A stretch of 64,000 nt of DNA from Bryobacterales bacterium (lineage in GTDB: Bacteria > Acidobacteriota > Terriglobia > Bryobacterales > Bryobacteraceae): the NCBI GenBank assembly GCA_003135055.1, contig PLDF01000139.1, positions 1 to 64,000 on the forward strand. Reading direction: 5' to 3'. Position numbers and translations under genes: made by a program. Shown piece by piece: positions 26,516-34,501 of the stretch (the stretch's first letter is position 1; every line of letters starts with the position of its first letter). The notes beneath the pieces were generated by a model that was not told the origin of the DNA, searched no databases, and saw only the letters and a list, made by a program, of their open reading frames with translations.

Positions 26516-28585
26516 ATGCCATACACCGACGCGCTGCGCACCATCAAACTGACGACGCCGCTTGGGGCCAACAAGCTGATCGCCACCACATTTCAAGGCC
26601 GCGAGGCGATTTCCGAGTTGTTCTTCTTTCACCTCGATGTCATGACCGAGGAGACGGATGTCATTGCGTTCGATCAGCTCCTGGGGCAAAATATCACGGT
26701 GACGATCGAGATGGGCGCGGGCGACCGTTACTTCAACGGACACGTAATCGGCATGGCTCAAGCGTCTCGCGAGGAGGTCTTGACCCACTACAAGCTGGTG
26801 ATGGCGCCAACGGTGTGGCCGCTGACGCGCAATGCGCAGAGCCGGATTTTCCAGCAAAAGGCCGTTCCCGACATTCTGAAAGCGGTCTTCACGGGCCAGG
26901 ACGTGGACTATCAGCTTACGGGCACATATCTGCCGCGAGAGTACTGCGTGCAATACCGGGAAACGGATTTCGACTTCGCCAGCCGGCTGATGGAAGAGGA
27001 AGGCATCTTTTATTTCTTCCAGCACACCGATAGCAAGAACACTATGGTGCTGGGCGATTCGCCGCAAGTATTTCAGGACTTGGCGGTGGCGCCCACGCTG
27101 ACCTACGACCTCGGCGACGCCACCGGTCTGGCTGACGACCGGGTGACGGGGTGGGAGAAGTTTCAGGATCTGCGCTCCGGCAAAAGCACGCTGTGGGATT
27201 ACGAATTCCAGATGCCCGACAAGAACTGCTCGGCCACCGCACAGGCCCCGGCGACGCTTCAGGTGGGCACTGTAAGCCATAATTTGCAGGCGGGCGGGAA
27301 CACTGCGTGGGAGCTGTACGACTACCCTGGCGGATACACCAGGCGTTTCGACGGCGTCGATAAAGGCGGCGGCGATCAAGCGGCGAATCTTCAGGACATC
27401 TTCACCGACAACACTCGCACCGTGAAGCTCCGCATGGCACAGGAAACAGCCAGGAGTTTGATCGTACACGGTACGTCTTTGCACGTAGGTTTTACTTCGG
27501 GATACAACTTCACGTTAAGCGGCCACTTTTCGGACGACGCCGAATACACGCTGGTGGCGGTGGAGCACGATGCCAGGCAGCCTCTGGGGGATCAGGCTGA
27601 GTTTCAGTACAGCAACAGCTTCCGCGCCATCCCCGCGGCGCTGCCGTTCCTGCCGGCGCGCACCACGCCCCAGCCATTCGTGCACGGCCCGCAGACGGCG
27701 GTTGTGGTAGGGTCGTCGGGAGATGAGATCGCCACCGATAAATACGGCCGCGTCAAGGTGCAATTCCACTGGGACCGGGACGGTACGGACGATTTAAGCA
27801 GCTCGTGCTGGCTCCGGGTCGCGACGCATTGGGCCGGGAAGCAATGGGGCGCCATTCATATTCCGCGCGTCGGGCAGGAGGTGATCGTCGCGTTTCTCGA
27901 AGGCGATCCCGACCAGCCGATCATCGTCGGCAGCGTCTATAACGCCGACAACATGCCGCCCTGGACGCTGCCCGATAACAAAACCCAGAGCGGCATCATC
28001 AGCCGCAGTACCACCGGAGGCTCGGCGTCCAATTATAATCAGATCCAATTCGAAGATAAGATCAGCAGCGAGCAGATCAATGTCCAGGCCGAAAAGGACA
28101 TGAACACGGTGGTCAAGAACAACGAAGTGCGCACGGTGGGCTCGAGTTCAGCGGACGACGGCAGCCGCACCACCACAATCTATAACAACGAAACCTTGAC
28201 CGTCACGCAGGGGAATCAATCAACCACCGTGAACACGGGCAACCAGTCCACTGAGATCAAGACGGGCGACCAGAGCAATCTGGTAGACATGGGCAACCAG
28301 ACCAATGAGATCAAGATGGGCAACCAGACGGAGACTTTGGACATGGGCAACCAGACTACTACGCTCAAAATGGGCAATCAGAGCACCACTTTAGATCTGG
28401 GAAATATTACCACTCAGTGCAGTTTAGGATCGATCACGCTCCAGGCGATGCAATCGATTACCCTGCAGGTGGGCCCGAACTCGATAGTGGTTTCTCTGAC
28501 CGGCGTGACAATCAATGGGATGATGGTCAGCGTCCAGGCGGATGCGATGTGCCAGATACAGGGCGCGATTACGATGATCAACTGA
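26516..28585 (+). CDS. vgrG: Type VI secretion spike protein VgrG (TssI)
   Basis: VgrG trimers cap the Hcp tube. The 689-residue product has the gp27-like base (LGANKLIATTFQGREAISEL, then FDFASRLMEEEGIFYFF) and the gp5/OB-fold (KYGRVKVQFHWDRDG, then IPRVGQEVIVAFLEGDPDQP). Its C-terminal beta-helix contains about eight 9-residue GNQ-type repeats (28211-28426). There is no obvious enzymatic C-terminal extension, so effectors are probably carried by separate proteins. A GGAGG ribosome site precedes the ATG. The DUF6931-like gene and PAAR gene follow immediately. Confidence 0.95.
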   Translation: MPYTDALRTIKLTTPLGANKLIATTFQGREAISELFFFHLDVMTEETDVIAFDQLLGQNITVTIEMGAGDRYFNGHVIGMAQASREEVLTHYKLVMAPTVWPLTRNAQSRIFQQKAVPDILKAVFTGQDVDYQLTGTYLPREYCVQYRETDFDFASRLMEEEGIFYFFQHTDSKNTMVLGDSPQVFQDLAVAPTLTYDLGDATGLADDRVTGWEKFQDLRSGKSTLWDYEFQMPDKNCSATAQAPATLQVGTVSHNLQAGGNTAWELYDYPGGYTRRFDGVDKGGGDQAANLQDIFTDNTRTVKLRMAQETARSLIVHGTSLHVGFTSGYNFTLSGHFSDDAEYTLVAVEHDARQPLGDQAEFQYSNSFRAIPAALPFLPARTTPQPFVHGPQTAVVVGSSGDEIATDKYGRVKVQFHWDRDGTDDLSSSCWLRVATHWAGKQWGAIHIPRVGQEVIVAFLEGDPDQPIIVGSVYNADNMPPWTLPDNKTQSGIISRSTTGGSASNYNQIQFEDKISSEQINVQAEKDMNTVVKNNEVRTVGSSSADDGSRTTTIYNNETLTVTQGNQSTTVNTGNQSTEIKTGDQSNLVDMGNQTNEIKMGNQTETLDMGNQTTTLKMGNQSTTLDLGNITTQCSLGSITLQAMQSITLQVGPNSIVVSLTGVTINGMMVSVQADAMCQIQGAITMIN

Positions 28586-28586
28586 C

Positions 28587-29162
28587 ATGGGCGGCGAGGC
28601 GCAGGCAAGTTCGAAGACGGCGGCCACCGCCGCTGTGGCGGAGTTGAGCGACGAAGCCATGGGACTGCTGCGTCCCGAAATCGCTCCACAGGACTATGTG
28701 GCCTTGCTGATGTCGAAGAAGCTCTACGCGGACGCGGTACGTTTCGTGGCGCATGCGCTGCCGAAGCGGGAGGCGGTGTGGTGGGGGTGGATCAGTGCGA
28801 AACGGGCGGCCGGCGCGGATCCTCCGCCCAAGATCAAGGCATCGCTCGAGGCCACTGAAAAGTGGATCGCGCAGCCGGACGATGAAAGCGGGCGAGCGGC
28901 CATGGATGCGGCCAAGGAGGCGAAGACCACCACCGCCGCCGGCTGCGCGGGCATGGCGGCATTTTTCAGCGGCAGCAGCCTGGGGCCCGCTCACGTCCCG
29001 CCCATACCGCCCGGCGAATATCTTACCGCCAAAGCGGTGAGCGGCGCGGTGATCTACGCTGCGGTGGGCAAGGATCCGGTGAACGCGCCCGACCGGTTTC
29101 AGAGCTTTGTGACGCAGGGCGTGGACGTGACCCTCAAAATCAAGCTGTGGGAGAAGAAATAG
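28587..29162 (+). CDS. VgrG/PAAR-linked protein of unassigned function (DUF6931-like)
   Basis: The 191-residue product lies 1 bp after vgrG and 1 bp before the PAAR gene. It has an Ala-rich N-terminus, then SKKLYADAVRFVAHALPKRE and AVWWGWISAKRAA, and a second half with GPAHVPPIPPGEYLTAKAVS. It resembles what I recall as the DUF6931 family found next to PAAR genes; this is not verified. It has no signal peptide or clear catalytic motif. It could be a spike adaptor or chaperone, or less likely the cargo itself. A decayed partial copy lies at 29468-29550. Confidence 0.75.
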   Translation: MGGEAQASSKTAATAAVAELSDEAMGLLRPEIAPQDYVALLMSKKLYADAVRFVAHALPKREAVWWGWISAKRAAGADPPPKIKASLEATEKWIAQPDDESGRAAMDAAKEAKTTTAAGCAGMAAFFSGSSLGPAHVPPIPPGEYLTAKAVSGAVIYAAVGKDPVNAPDRFQSFVTQGVDVTLKIKLWEKK

Positions 29163-29163
29163 T

Positions 29164-29457
29164 ATGGGAAGTCCGGCGGCCAGGTTGACCGACATGCACG
29201 TTTGCCCCATGGTGACCGTCCTGGTACCGCACGTGGGCGGCCCCATCCTTGCGCCCGGCGCTCCGACGGTGCTGATCGGCGGCCTTCCCGCCGCGCGCGT
29301 AACCGATATGGCCGTCTGCGTCGGCCCGCCCGATGTGATCGTGCTGGGGTCGTTCACGGTGCTGACCATGAGTATGCCGCAAGCGCGCATTGGCGATTTG
29401 ACGGCTCACGGCGGGACTATCATTCTGGGAATGTTCACGGTGCTGGTGGGCGGCTGA
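29164..29457 (+). CDS. PAAR-domain spike-tip protein
   Basis: PAAR proteins sharpen the VgrG tip and recruit effectors. The 97-residue product is essentially a bare PAAR domain, starting MGSPAARLTDMHVCPM, with repeated PAAR-like turns (GGLPAARVTDMAVC, PQARIGDLTAHGG) and evenly spaced Cys/His residues that may bind zinc. There is no effector fusion. It is the last gene of the T6SS plus-strand block. Confidence 0.9.
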   Translation: MGSPAARLTDMHVCPMVTVLVPHVGGPILAPGAPTVLIGGLPAARVTDMAVCVGPPDVIVLGSFTVLTMSMPQARIGDLTAHGGTIILGMFTVLVGG

Positions 29458-29467
29458 AGTTATAGCC

Positions 29468-29550
29468 GATGTCGAAGAAGTCTACGCGACGCAGTACGTT
29501 TCGTGGCTCGTGCGCTTCCCAGGAGCGAGGCGGCTTGGCGGGGGTGGAGC
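29468..29550 (+). pseudogene. Decayed partial duplicate of the DUF6931-like gene
   Basis: This stretch aligns with 28709-28792 (start GATGTCGAAGAAG, then TACGTTTCGTGG, ending GGGGGTGGA). Scattered substitutions and indels destroy the frame. It lies 11 bp past the PAAR stop, suggesting a former second copy of the adaptor/PAAR pair. Confidence 0.7.
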
Positions 29551-29581
29551 GGATTTTACCACCGGCTGTTAGCCTACTAAC

Positions 29582-30370
29582 ATGAATTCACCCCAACGAT
29601 TTGCCGGCAAGGTCGTTCTAGTCACCGGCGCCGGCCACGGCATCGGCCGCGCCATCGCCGAGCGCTTTGGCGCCGAAGGCGCGCTGGTGGCCGTCAACGA
29701 CCTGCATGCGGAGCGCGCCCGCGAAGTGGCCGCCGGTATCCCCGAGGCAACCGGCATCGGCGCCGACGTCTCCAGCAAGACGCAAGTCGACGCCATGTTC
29801 GACCAGTTGATCGAGCGCTTCGGAACCATCGACGTGCTGGTGAACAACGCCGGCGACATCTACGCGGCGCGGCACTTTCTGGAAGGCGACGAAGCCTGGT
29901 GGGACCACGTCCTCGGCGTCAACCTCAAGGGCGCATTCCTCTGCTCATTGCGCGCCGCGCACGTGATGGCGCGGAAGCGTTCGGGCGCCATCGTTCATAT
30001 GTCGAGCGGCGGCGCCACCCGCGCGCACCGCGGCAACGTGGCCTACGATGCGTCCAAAGGCGGCATCGAGGCCATGACCCGGGCCATGGCGCTCGACCTG
30101 GCTCCCTATGGAGTCCGCGTCAACGCGGTGGTGCCGGGCCTGATCCGCACCTACGACATAGACGACGCGCTGGCCGCCGAGCGCGGGCAGGTGGTTCCGA
30201 TGGGCCGCCTGGGCGACGCGGAAGAGTTGGCCGGACCAACCGTCTTTCTGGCCACGGAAGACGCCCGCTACATCACCGGCGCGTGTCTGGTGGTGGATGG
30301 CGGAGTGCTAGTGCAGCAGCGTTCCACCCCGCTCGATACATTTCCGGTGAGCCGCTTCCCGCATTTGTAG
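29582..30370 (+). CDS. SDR-family NAD(P)-dependent oxidoreductase
   Basis: A classical short-chain dehydrogenase of 262 residues. The cofactor motif TGAGHGIG is at 15-22, NNAG follows, and the catalytic set is Ser in VHMSSGG plus Y155 and K159 of YDASK. The acidic residue at the end of beta-2 (VAVNDLHA) favours NAD over NADP. The substrate is unknown; the sugar-related genes downstream hint at a sugar or polyol. It is separated from the T6SS block by a remnant and from the next gene by repeats. Confidence 0.88.
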   Translation: MNSPQRFAGKVVLVTGAGHGIGRAIAERFGAEGALVAVNDLHAERAREVAAGIPEATGIGADVSSKTQVDAMFDQLIERFGTIDVLVNNAGDIYAARHFLEGDEAWWDHVLGVNLKGAFLCSLRAAHVMARKRSGAIVHMSSGGATRAHRGNVAYDASKGGIEAMTRAMALDLAPYGVRVNAVVPGLIRTYDIDDALAAERGQVVPMGRLGDAEELAGPTVFLATEDARYITGACLVVDGGVLVQQRSTPLDTFPVSRFPHL

Positions 30371-30373
30371 TTA

Positions 30374-30414
30374 GTGGGGCAGCCAATCCTGGCTGCAGCC
30401 GGCTTTCAGCCGGC
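30374..30414. repeat. GTGGGGCAG double-hairpin repeat
   Basis: Two stems, GCAGCCA/TGGCTGC and GCCGGC/GCCGGC (loop TTTCA), start 4 bp after the SDR stop. Compared with the copy at 17356-17397, both stems differ by paired substitutions that keep base pairing. Confidence 0.75.
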
Positions 30415-30463
30415 TCCGAGTTTCTACATTCTGATCAAGTCGGATGTGAGGTGGCGCGAGGCG

Positions 30464-30550
30464 GGACAGACGATCGTTTTTTGTCGTCTGTCGCGAGGCC
30501 GTACTGTAGCGAAACATGACAGACCGCGAAAAGCGATGGTCTGTCCTACC
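30464..30550. repeat. REPIN/MITE-like element with GGACAGAC terminal inverted repeats, copy A
   Basis: An 87-bp element begins GGACAGACGATCG and ends CGATGGTCTGTCCTACC, so the ends are inverted repeats. It contains an inner hairpin GACAGACGA/TCGTCTGTC. Copies are at 34245-34424 and, inverted and divergent, 43714-43815. Confidence 0.8.
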
Positions 30551-30628
30551 GGCGCCCCATGGCCGGTAGTATTCTGAATCAAGCCGGCCTGCGAAAGGAA
30601 CCCGCGAATCGGCAAAGGAGCGCTCAAG

Positions 30629-32179
30629 ATGAAAATCACCCGGCGAACGGCGTCCGCCCTTTTTGCCGCCGCCCCCGCTTTGTTGCTGCCGCGCAAATCC
30701 GCTGCGCAAGACGAGCTCCCCGCCATCGAGAGGGGACCCTTCGACGGCTCAGCCGAATCTCTGCGCGCCTACCGCATCCCCGAATGGTTCCGCGATGCCA
30801 AGTTCGGCATCTGGGCGCATTGGGGGCCGCAATCGGCCGCCGAATTCGGCGATTGGTACGCCCGCAACATCTACATACAGGATAGCGGGCAATACAAATA
30901 TCACGTGGAGCGCTACGGGCATCCGTCGAAATTCGGCCACAAAGACATCTGTCAGTTGTGGAAAGGCGATAAGTTCGATCCCGGCCGCTTAATGCAGCTC
31001 TATAAGAAGGCCGGCGCGAAATACTTCATGAGCATGGGCGTGCATCATGACAATTTCGACTTGTGGAACTCGAAGTTTCAGCCGCGATGGAACGCCGTCG
31101 CCACCGGACCGAAGAAGGATATCGTCGGGCTATGGCGCAAAGCCGCCGGCGATTCCGGTCTCAAGTTCGCGGTGAGTGAGCACCTGTCCAATAGCTATAA
31201 CTGGTTCGCCGTCTCGCATCAGTCGGATAAGACAGGCTCGCTGGCCGGAGTGAAGTACGATGGCGCAGATCCCGCTTACAACGATCTGTATCATCCGTTT
31301 CCCAACGACCAGCCCGCGCCTTCGAATGCCATGAGCCGGGACGCCCCATTCTCATGGCAGCGTCAATGGTTCCTGCGCATCAAGGATCTGGTGGATAACT
31401 ACCACCCCGACTTACTCTACACCGATGGCGGCATCCCCTTCGGCGACGTGGGTCTCAAGCTGGTGTCGCACTATTACAACGTCAATGCGAGGCTCCACGG
31501 CGGCAAAGTGGACGGCATCTTCACCAGCAAGACGGCGAAGGATTGCGAACGGGGAACGTGCGCTCTCGATATCGAGCGCGGCATCGCCAACGAAATTCTG
31601 CCGGACCCTTGGCAGACCGATACCTGCATCGGTAACTGGCACTATAAGAAGGGAATCGCTTATAAGACGCCAAAGACGGTGGTGGATATGCTGTGCGATA
31701 TCGTCAGCCGCAACGGCAATCTGATGCTCAATTTCCCGCTGCCCAACAGCGGCATGCTCGATGACGATGAGTTGAAGGTGCTCGACGGCATTACGCGATG
31801 GATGGCCGTAAACGGCGAAGGCATCTTCGGCACGCGTCCCTGGAAGGTCTCCGGCAACAATACGCCTCCACCAGGCGATCGGCAGCAAGGCTTCAACGAG
31901 CGCAATCGCAAAGACCTCACGGCGGCCGATATCCGCTACACCACAAAAAACGGCGTTCTCTACGTCTTCGTCATGGGATGGCCCGATCCAGGTCGTCCGC
32001 ACGAATTGGCGCAACTGGCCCTGGGCGGGAAGCCCGGCGCCGGCAAAGTCCGCCGGGTGGAGTTGCTAGGCCACAAAGGCAACCTGAAGTTCACGCAGAA
32101 CGAAACCGCGCTGGCCGTCGAGCTGCCCAACGAAAAGCCGTGCGACTACGCCGTCACTCTAAAGATCGAGGGCGCCTGA
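30629..32179 (+). CDS. Exported alpha-L-fucosidase (GH29)
   Basis: GH29 enzymes remove terminal alpha-L-fucose with retention of configuration. The 516-residue product starts with a Tat-like signal (KITRRTASALFAAAPALLLP) and has the family segments HWGPQSAAEFGDWYARN, AGAKYFMSMGVHHDNFDLW and YHPDLLYTDGGIPF. Asp266 in the last is the expected nucleophile. A C-terminal beta-domain follows. An AAAGGAG ribosome site sets the start. Its TGA overlaps the ATG of the amine oxidase frame. Confidence 0.9.
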   Translation: MKITRRTASALFAAAPALLLPRKSAAQDELPAIERGPFDGSAESLRAYRIPEWFRDAKFGIWAHWGPQSAAEFGDWYARNIYIQDSGQYKYHVERYGHPSKFGHKDICQLWKGDKFDPGRLMQLYKKAGAKYFMSMGVHHDNFDLWNSKFQPRWNAVATGPKKDIVGLWRKAAGDSGLKFAVSEHLSNSYNWFAVSHQSDKTGSLAGVKYDGADPAYNDLYHPFPNDQPAPSNAMSRDAPFSWQRQWFLRIKDLVDNYHPDLLYTDGGIPFGDVGLKLVSHYYNVNARLHGGKVDGIFTSKTAKDCERGTCALDIERGIANEILPDPWQTDTCIGNWHYKKGIAYKTPKTVVDMLCDIVSRNGNLMLNFPLPNSGMLDDDELKVLDGITRWMAVNGEGIFGTRPWKVSGNNTPPPGDRQQGFNERNRKDLTAADIRYTTKNGVLYVFVMGWPDPGRPHELAQLALGGKPGAGKVRRVELLGHKGNLKFTQNETALAVELPNEKPCDYAVTLKIEGA

Positions 32180-34200
32180 TGTCTCGCCGCCATGTATGTA
32201 GTGCTGTGACCGGGTGGTTCGCCGGTAACAACAGTTCGTGGCGCACGCACTCATGCGTGCAGCGTTCACACTCATGTGAACGCGACATCCCTCACAGCTT
32301 CGTCAATAGCGCAATCTATACCACATTCTTCACAATCCTAACCACCGCCGCCGTCTGCGCCCCCAATCCCCTGGCCCCGCTCACTGTCTCCGAAATGCGC
32401 TCCGCCGCCGCCATCGTCAAAAGCTCCGGCCGCGCGCCCAACACCGCGCTATTCAGTATGATCGCGCTCCAGGAGCCTCCAAAAGACGCCGTGCTGAAGC
32501 AGACTCCCGTCCCGCGCCGCGCGTTCGCCGTGATCTACGATTACCCCTCCGACCAGACCTGGGAGGCCGTGGTCAATCTTTCCACGCCGCAGATCGATTC
32601 GTGGAAGGAAATTCCCGGAGTGGAGTCGCCGATTACCGGCGAGGATTCCGGCCTTGCCGACCGCATCGCGCGCCGCGATCCGCGGTTCGCGCGCGCCATG
32701 TCCGCGCGCGGCATCCGCGATTTGAACAACGTCTACGGCGTCTCGTGGTCGGCCGGTTATTTTCAACTGCCAGGCACGGAACAGGGCCGCGTAGTGCGCG
32801 AGGTGTTCTACTATGGCGGCGCGGGGCAGAATTATTTTGCGCACCCCATCGAAGGCCTTGTCGCGCACGTGAACATCACCGATGGAAAGGTGCTCGACTT
32901 TCTCGACATAGACCGCAACGCCCCCGTTTCGCGCGAGAATTTCGATCTGACGCCCGGCGCAACCGCGCCCAACCGCGCTGCGCCCGCGCCGCTGCACATC
33001 ACGCAGCCCATGGGTCCGGGCTTCGAAGTGAAAGACAATGAAGTGCACTGGCAAAAGTGGCAGTTCCGTTTCGGTTTGCAGCCGCGCGAGGGACTGGTGC
33101 TTTACACCGTAGGATATGAGGATGGCGGCCGCGTTCGCCCCATCCTCTACCGCGCGGCGCTCTCGGAAATGGTGGTGCCCTATGGCGACCCTGGCGGCGG
33201 CTGGTTCTTCCGCAACAGTTTCGATGCCGGCGAGCTCGGTCTCGGTGTCACCGCGAGCTCGCAGCGGCCGGGGCTCGATTGCCCCGAGAACTGCCGCCTG
33301 TTCGACGCCGCCCTCGCGGATGAAACCGGCGACGCGCATACCGTTCCCGGAGCCATCTCCATCTACGAAGTGGACGGCGGCATCGCCTGGAAGCACGGCG
33401 ACAATACGCGCCGCGCACGCGACCTGGTGGTTTCGTTCCTCACCGAAGCCGGCAACTACGAGTACGGTTTCGACTGGATCTTTCACCAGGATGGAACTTT
33501 GGAATCGCGCGTCGAGCTGACCGGCATCATGTCGGTGAAGGGCGTAGCGGATGACGCACACGACCCGTTCGGCCACATGGTCGCGAAGAATCTCCTGGCC
33601 GTGAATCACCAGCACTTCTTCACGTTTCGCCTCGATATGGATGTGGATGGGGTTGCCAATCGCGTGATGGAAATGAACAGCAAGCCCATGCCCGCGGGCC
33701 CGCAGAACGCTCAGAACAACGCGTTCACTATGGAGGAGACGCCGCTGCGCACGGAGAAGGAAGCACAGCGCAATCTGAACCTGGATTCGAGCCGCCGCTG
33801 GATTGTGGTCAATCCCAACGCCGCCAATGCGTTCGGGCATCCCACCGGCTACGCGCTGTTGCCCGGCGAAAACGCCAAACCCTTCGCGGCCGCCGATTCC
33901 TGGGTGCGCAAGCGCGCCGCCTTCCTCGAATCGCACCTATGGGTGACGCCTTATCAAGCCGCCGAAATGTACGCGGGCGGCGATTATCCCAACCAGAGCC
34001 GCGGCGGCGACGGCTTGCCCAAGTGGGCGGCGGCGAACCGCTCCATCGACAACACCGACGTGGTGCTGTGGTACACCTTCGGCGTGACGCACAATCCGCG
34101 CCCGGAAGATTGGCCGGTGATGCCGGTCTACGATGCCGGTTTCAAGCTGGTTCCGTGGGGATTTTTCGGGCGCAACCCGGCGATGGACCTGCCGAAGTAG
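32179..34200 (+). CDS. Copper amine oxidase (TPQ-dependent primary amine oxidase)
   Basis: Oxidises primary amines to aldehydes using copper and topaquinone. All key residues are visible: the TPQ precursor Tyr427 in GNYEYGF, copper ligands His477 and His479 in NHQHFFTF, and His638 in GVTHNPRPEDWPVMP. The mature part begins near APNPLAPLTVSEM, after a hydrophobic, signal-like stretch. The start is unclear. The ATG at 32179 overlaps the fucosidase stop, but the first 50 residues include a two-hairpin repeat (32237-32286), and no better start codon lies between the repeat and the hydrophobic stretch. Its TAG stop abuts a GACAGGCC repeat. Confidence 0.87.
   Translation: MSRRHVCSAVTGWFAGNNSSWRTHSCVQRSHSCERDIPHSFVNSAIYTTFFTILTTAAVCAPNPLAPLTVSEMRSAAAIVKSSGRAPNTALFSMIALQEPPKDAVLKQTPVPRRAFAVIYDYPSDQTWEAVVNLSTPQIDSWKEIPGVESPITGEDSGLADRIARRDPRFARAMSARGIRDLNNVYGVSWSAGYFQLPGTEQGRVVREVFYYGGAGQNYFAHPIEGLVAHVNITDGKVLDFLDIDRNAPVSRENFDLTPGATAPNRAAPAPLHITQPMGPGFEVKDNEVHWQKWQFRFGLQPREGLVLYTVGYEDGGRVRPILYRAALSEMVVPYGDPGGGWFFRNSFDAGELGLGVTASSQRPGLDCPENCRLFDAALADETGDAHTVPGAISIYEVDGGIAWKHGDNTRRARDLVVSFLTEAGNYEYGFDWIFHQDGTLESRVELTGIMSVKGVADDAHDPFGHMVAKNLLAVNHQHFFTFRLDMDVDGVANRVMEMNSKPMPAGPQNAQNNAFTMEETPLRTEKEAQRNLNLDSSRRWIVVNPNAANAFGHPTGYALLPGENAKPFAAADSWVRKRAAFLESHLWVTPYQAAEMYAGGDYPNQSRGGDGLPKWAAANRSIDNTDVVLWYTFGVTHNPRPEDWPVMPVYDAGFKLVPWGFFGRNPAMDLPK
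32237..32286 (-). repeat. Two-hairpin dispersed repeat, copy 2 (inverted)
   Basis: A 50-bp inverted copy of 323-372 with one loop mismatch. It lies within the apparent 5' coding region of the copper amine oxidase, where it would encode SWRTHSCVQRSHSCERD. Confidence 0.9.
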
Positions 34201-34220
34201 GACAGGCCTCCTGGCCTGTC
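34198..34220. repeat. TAG-GACAGGCC palindromic repeat, copy 3
   Basis: GACAGGCC/GGCCTGTC with a TCCT loop. The preceding TAG is the stop codon of the copper amine oxidase gene. Confidence 0.85.
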
Positions 34221-34244
34221 CGCGCAGTCTTTACATTGTGTGAG

Positions 34245-34424
34245 GTAGGACAGACGATCGTTTTTTGTCGTCTGTCAGGCGGCCGTACTGTAGCGAAACA
34301 TGACAGGGGCGAAAAACCACCTGGCATATCGGGAAATCCCCCGAGCCTCGCGAGGTTTTTCATGAAGTTTCGCGGGCGGAACGCCCATCCCAACAGACCA
34401 CGAAAGGCGATGGTCTGTCCTACC
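34245..34424. repeat. REPIN/MITE-like element, copy B, with an internal insertion
   Basis: The outer parts match copy A (GGACAGACGATCG ... TGTAGCGAAACATGACAG and CGATGGTCTGTCCTACC). About 90 bp of unrelated sequence with its own palindromes (CCTCGCGAGG) is inserted between them. The terminal GTAGGACAGAC/GTCTGTCCTAC repeats are perfect over 11 bp. Confidence 0.8.
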
Positions 34425-34501
34425 AAGCGGCCGGGCAAATCGAACAACCGACCTGTAAGCAGCGCATCGGCTGTCATCCGACTGTGCGAAGCTCTATAAC
34501 T

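Noticed and set aside
31798-34200. 800-residue reading of the copper amine oxidase
   Set aside because: The first 127 residues lie in the wrong frame of the fucosidase gene and have no family similarity.
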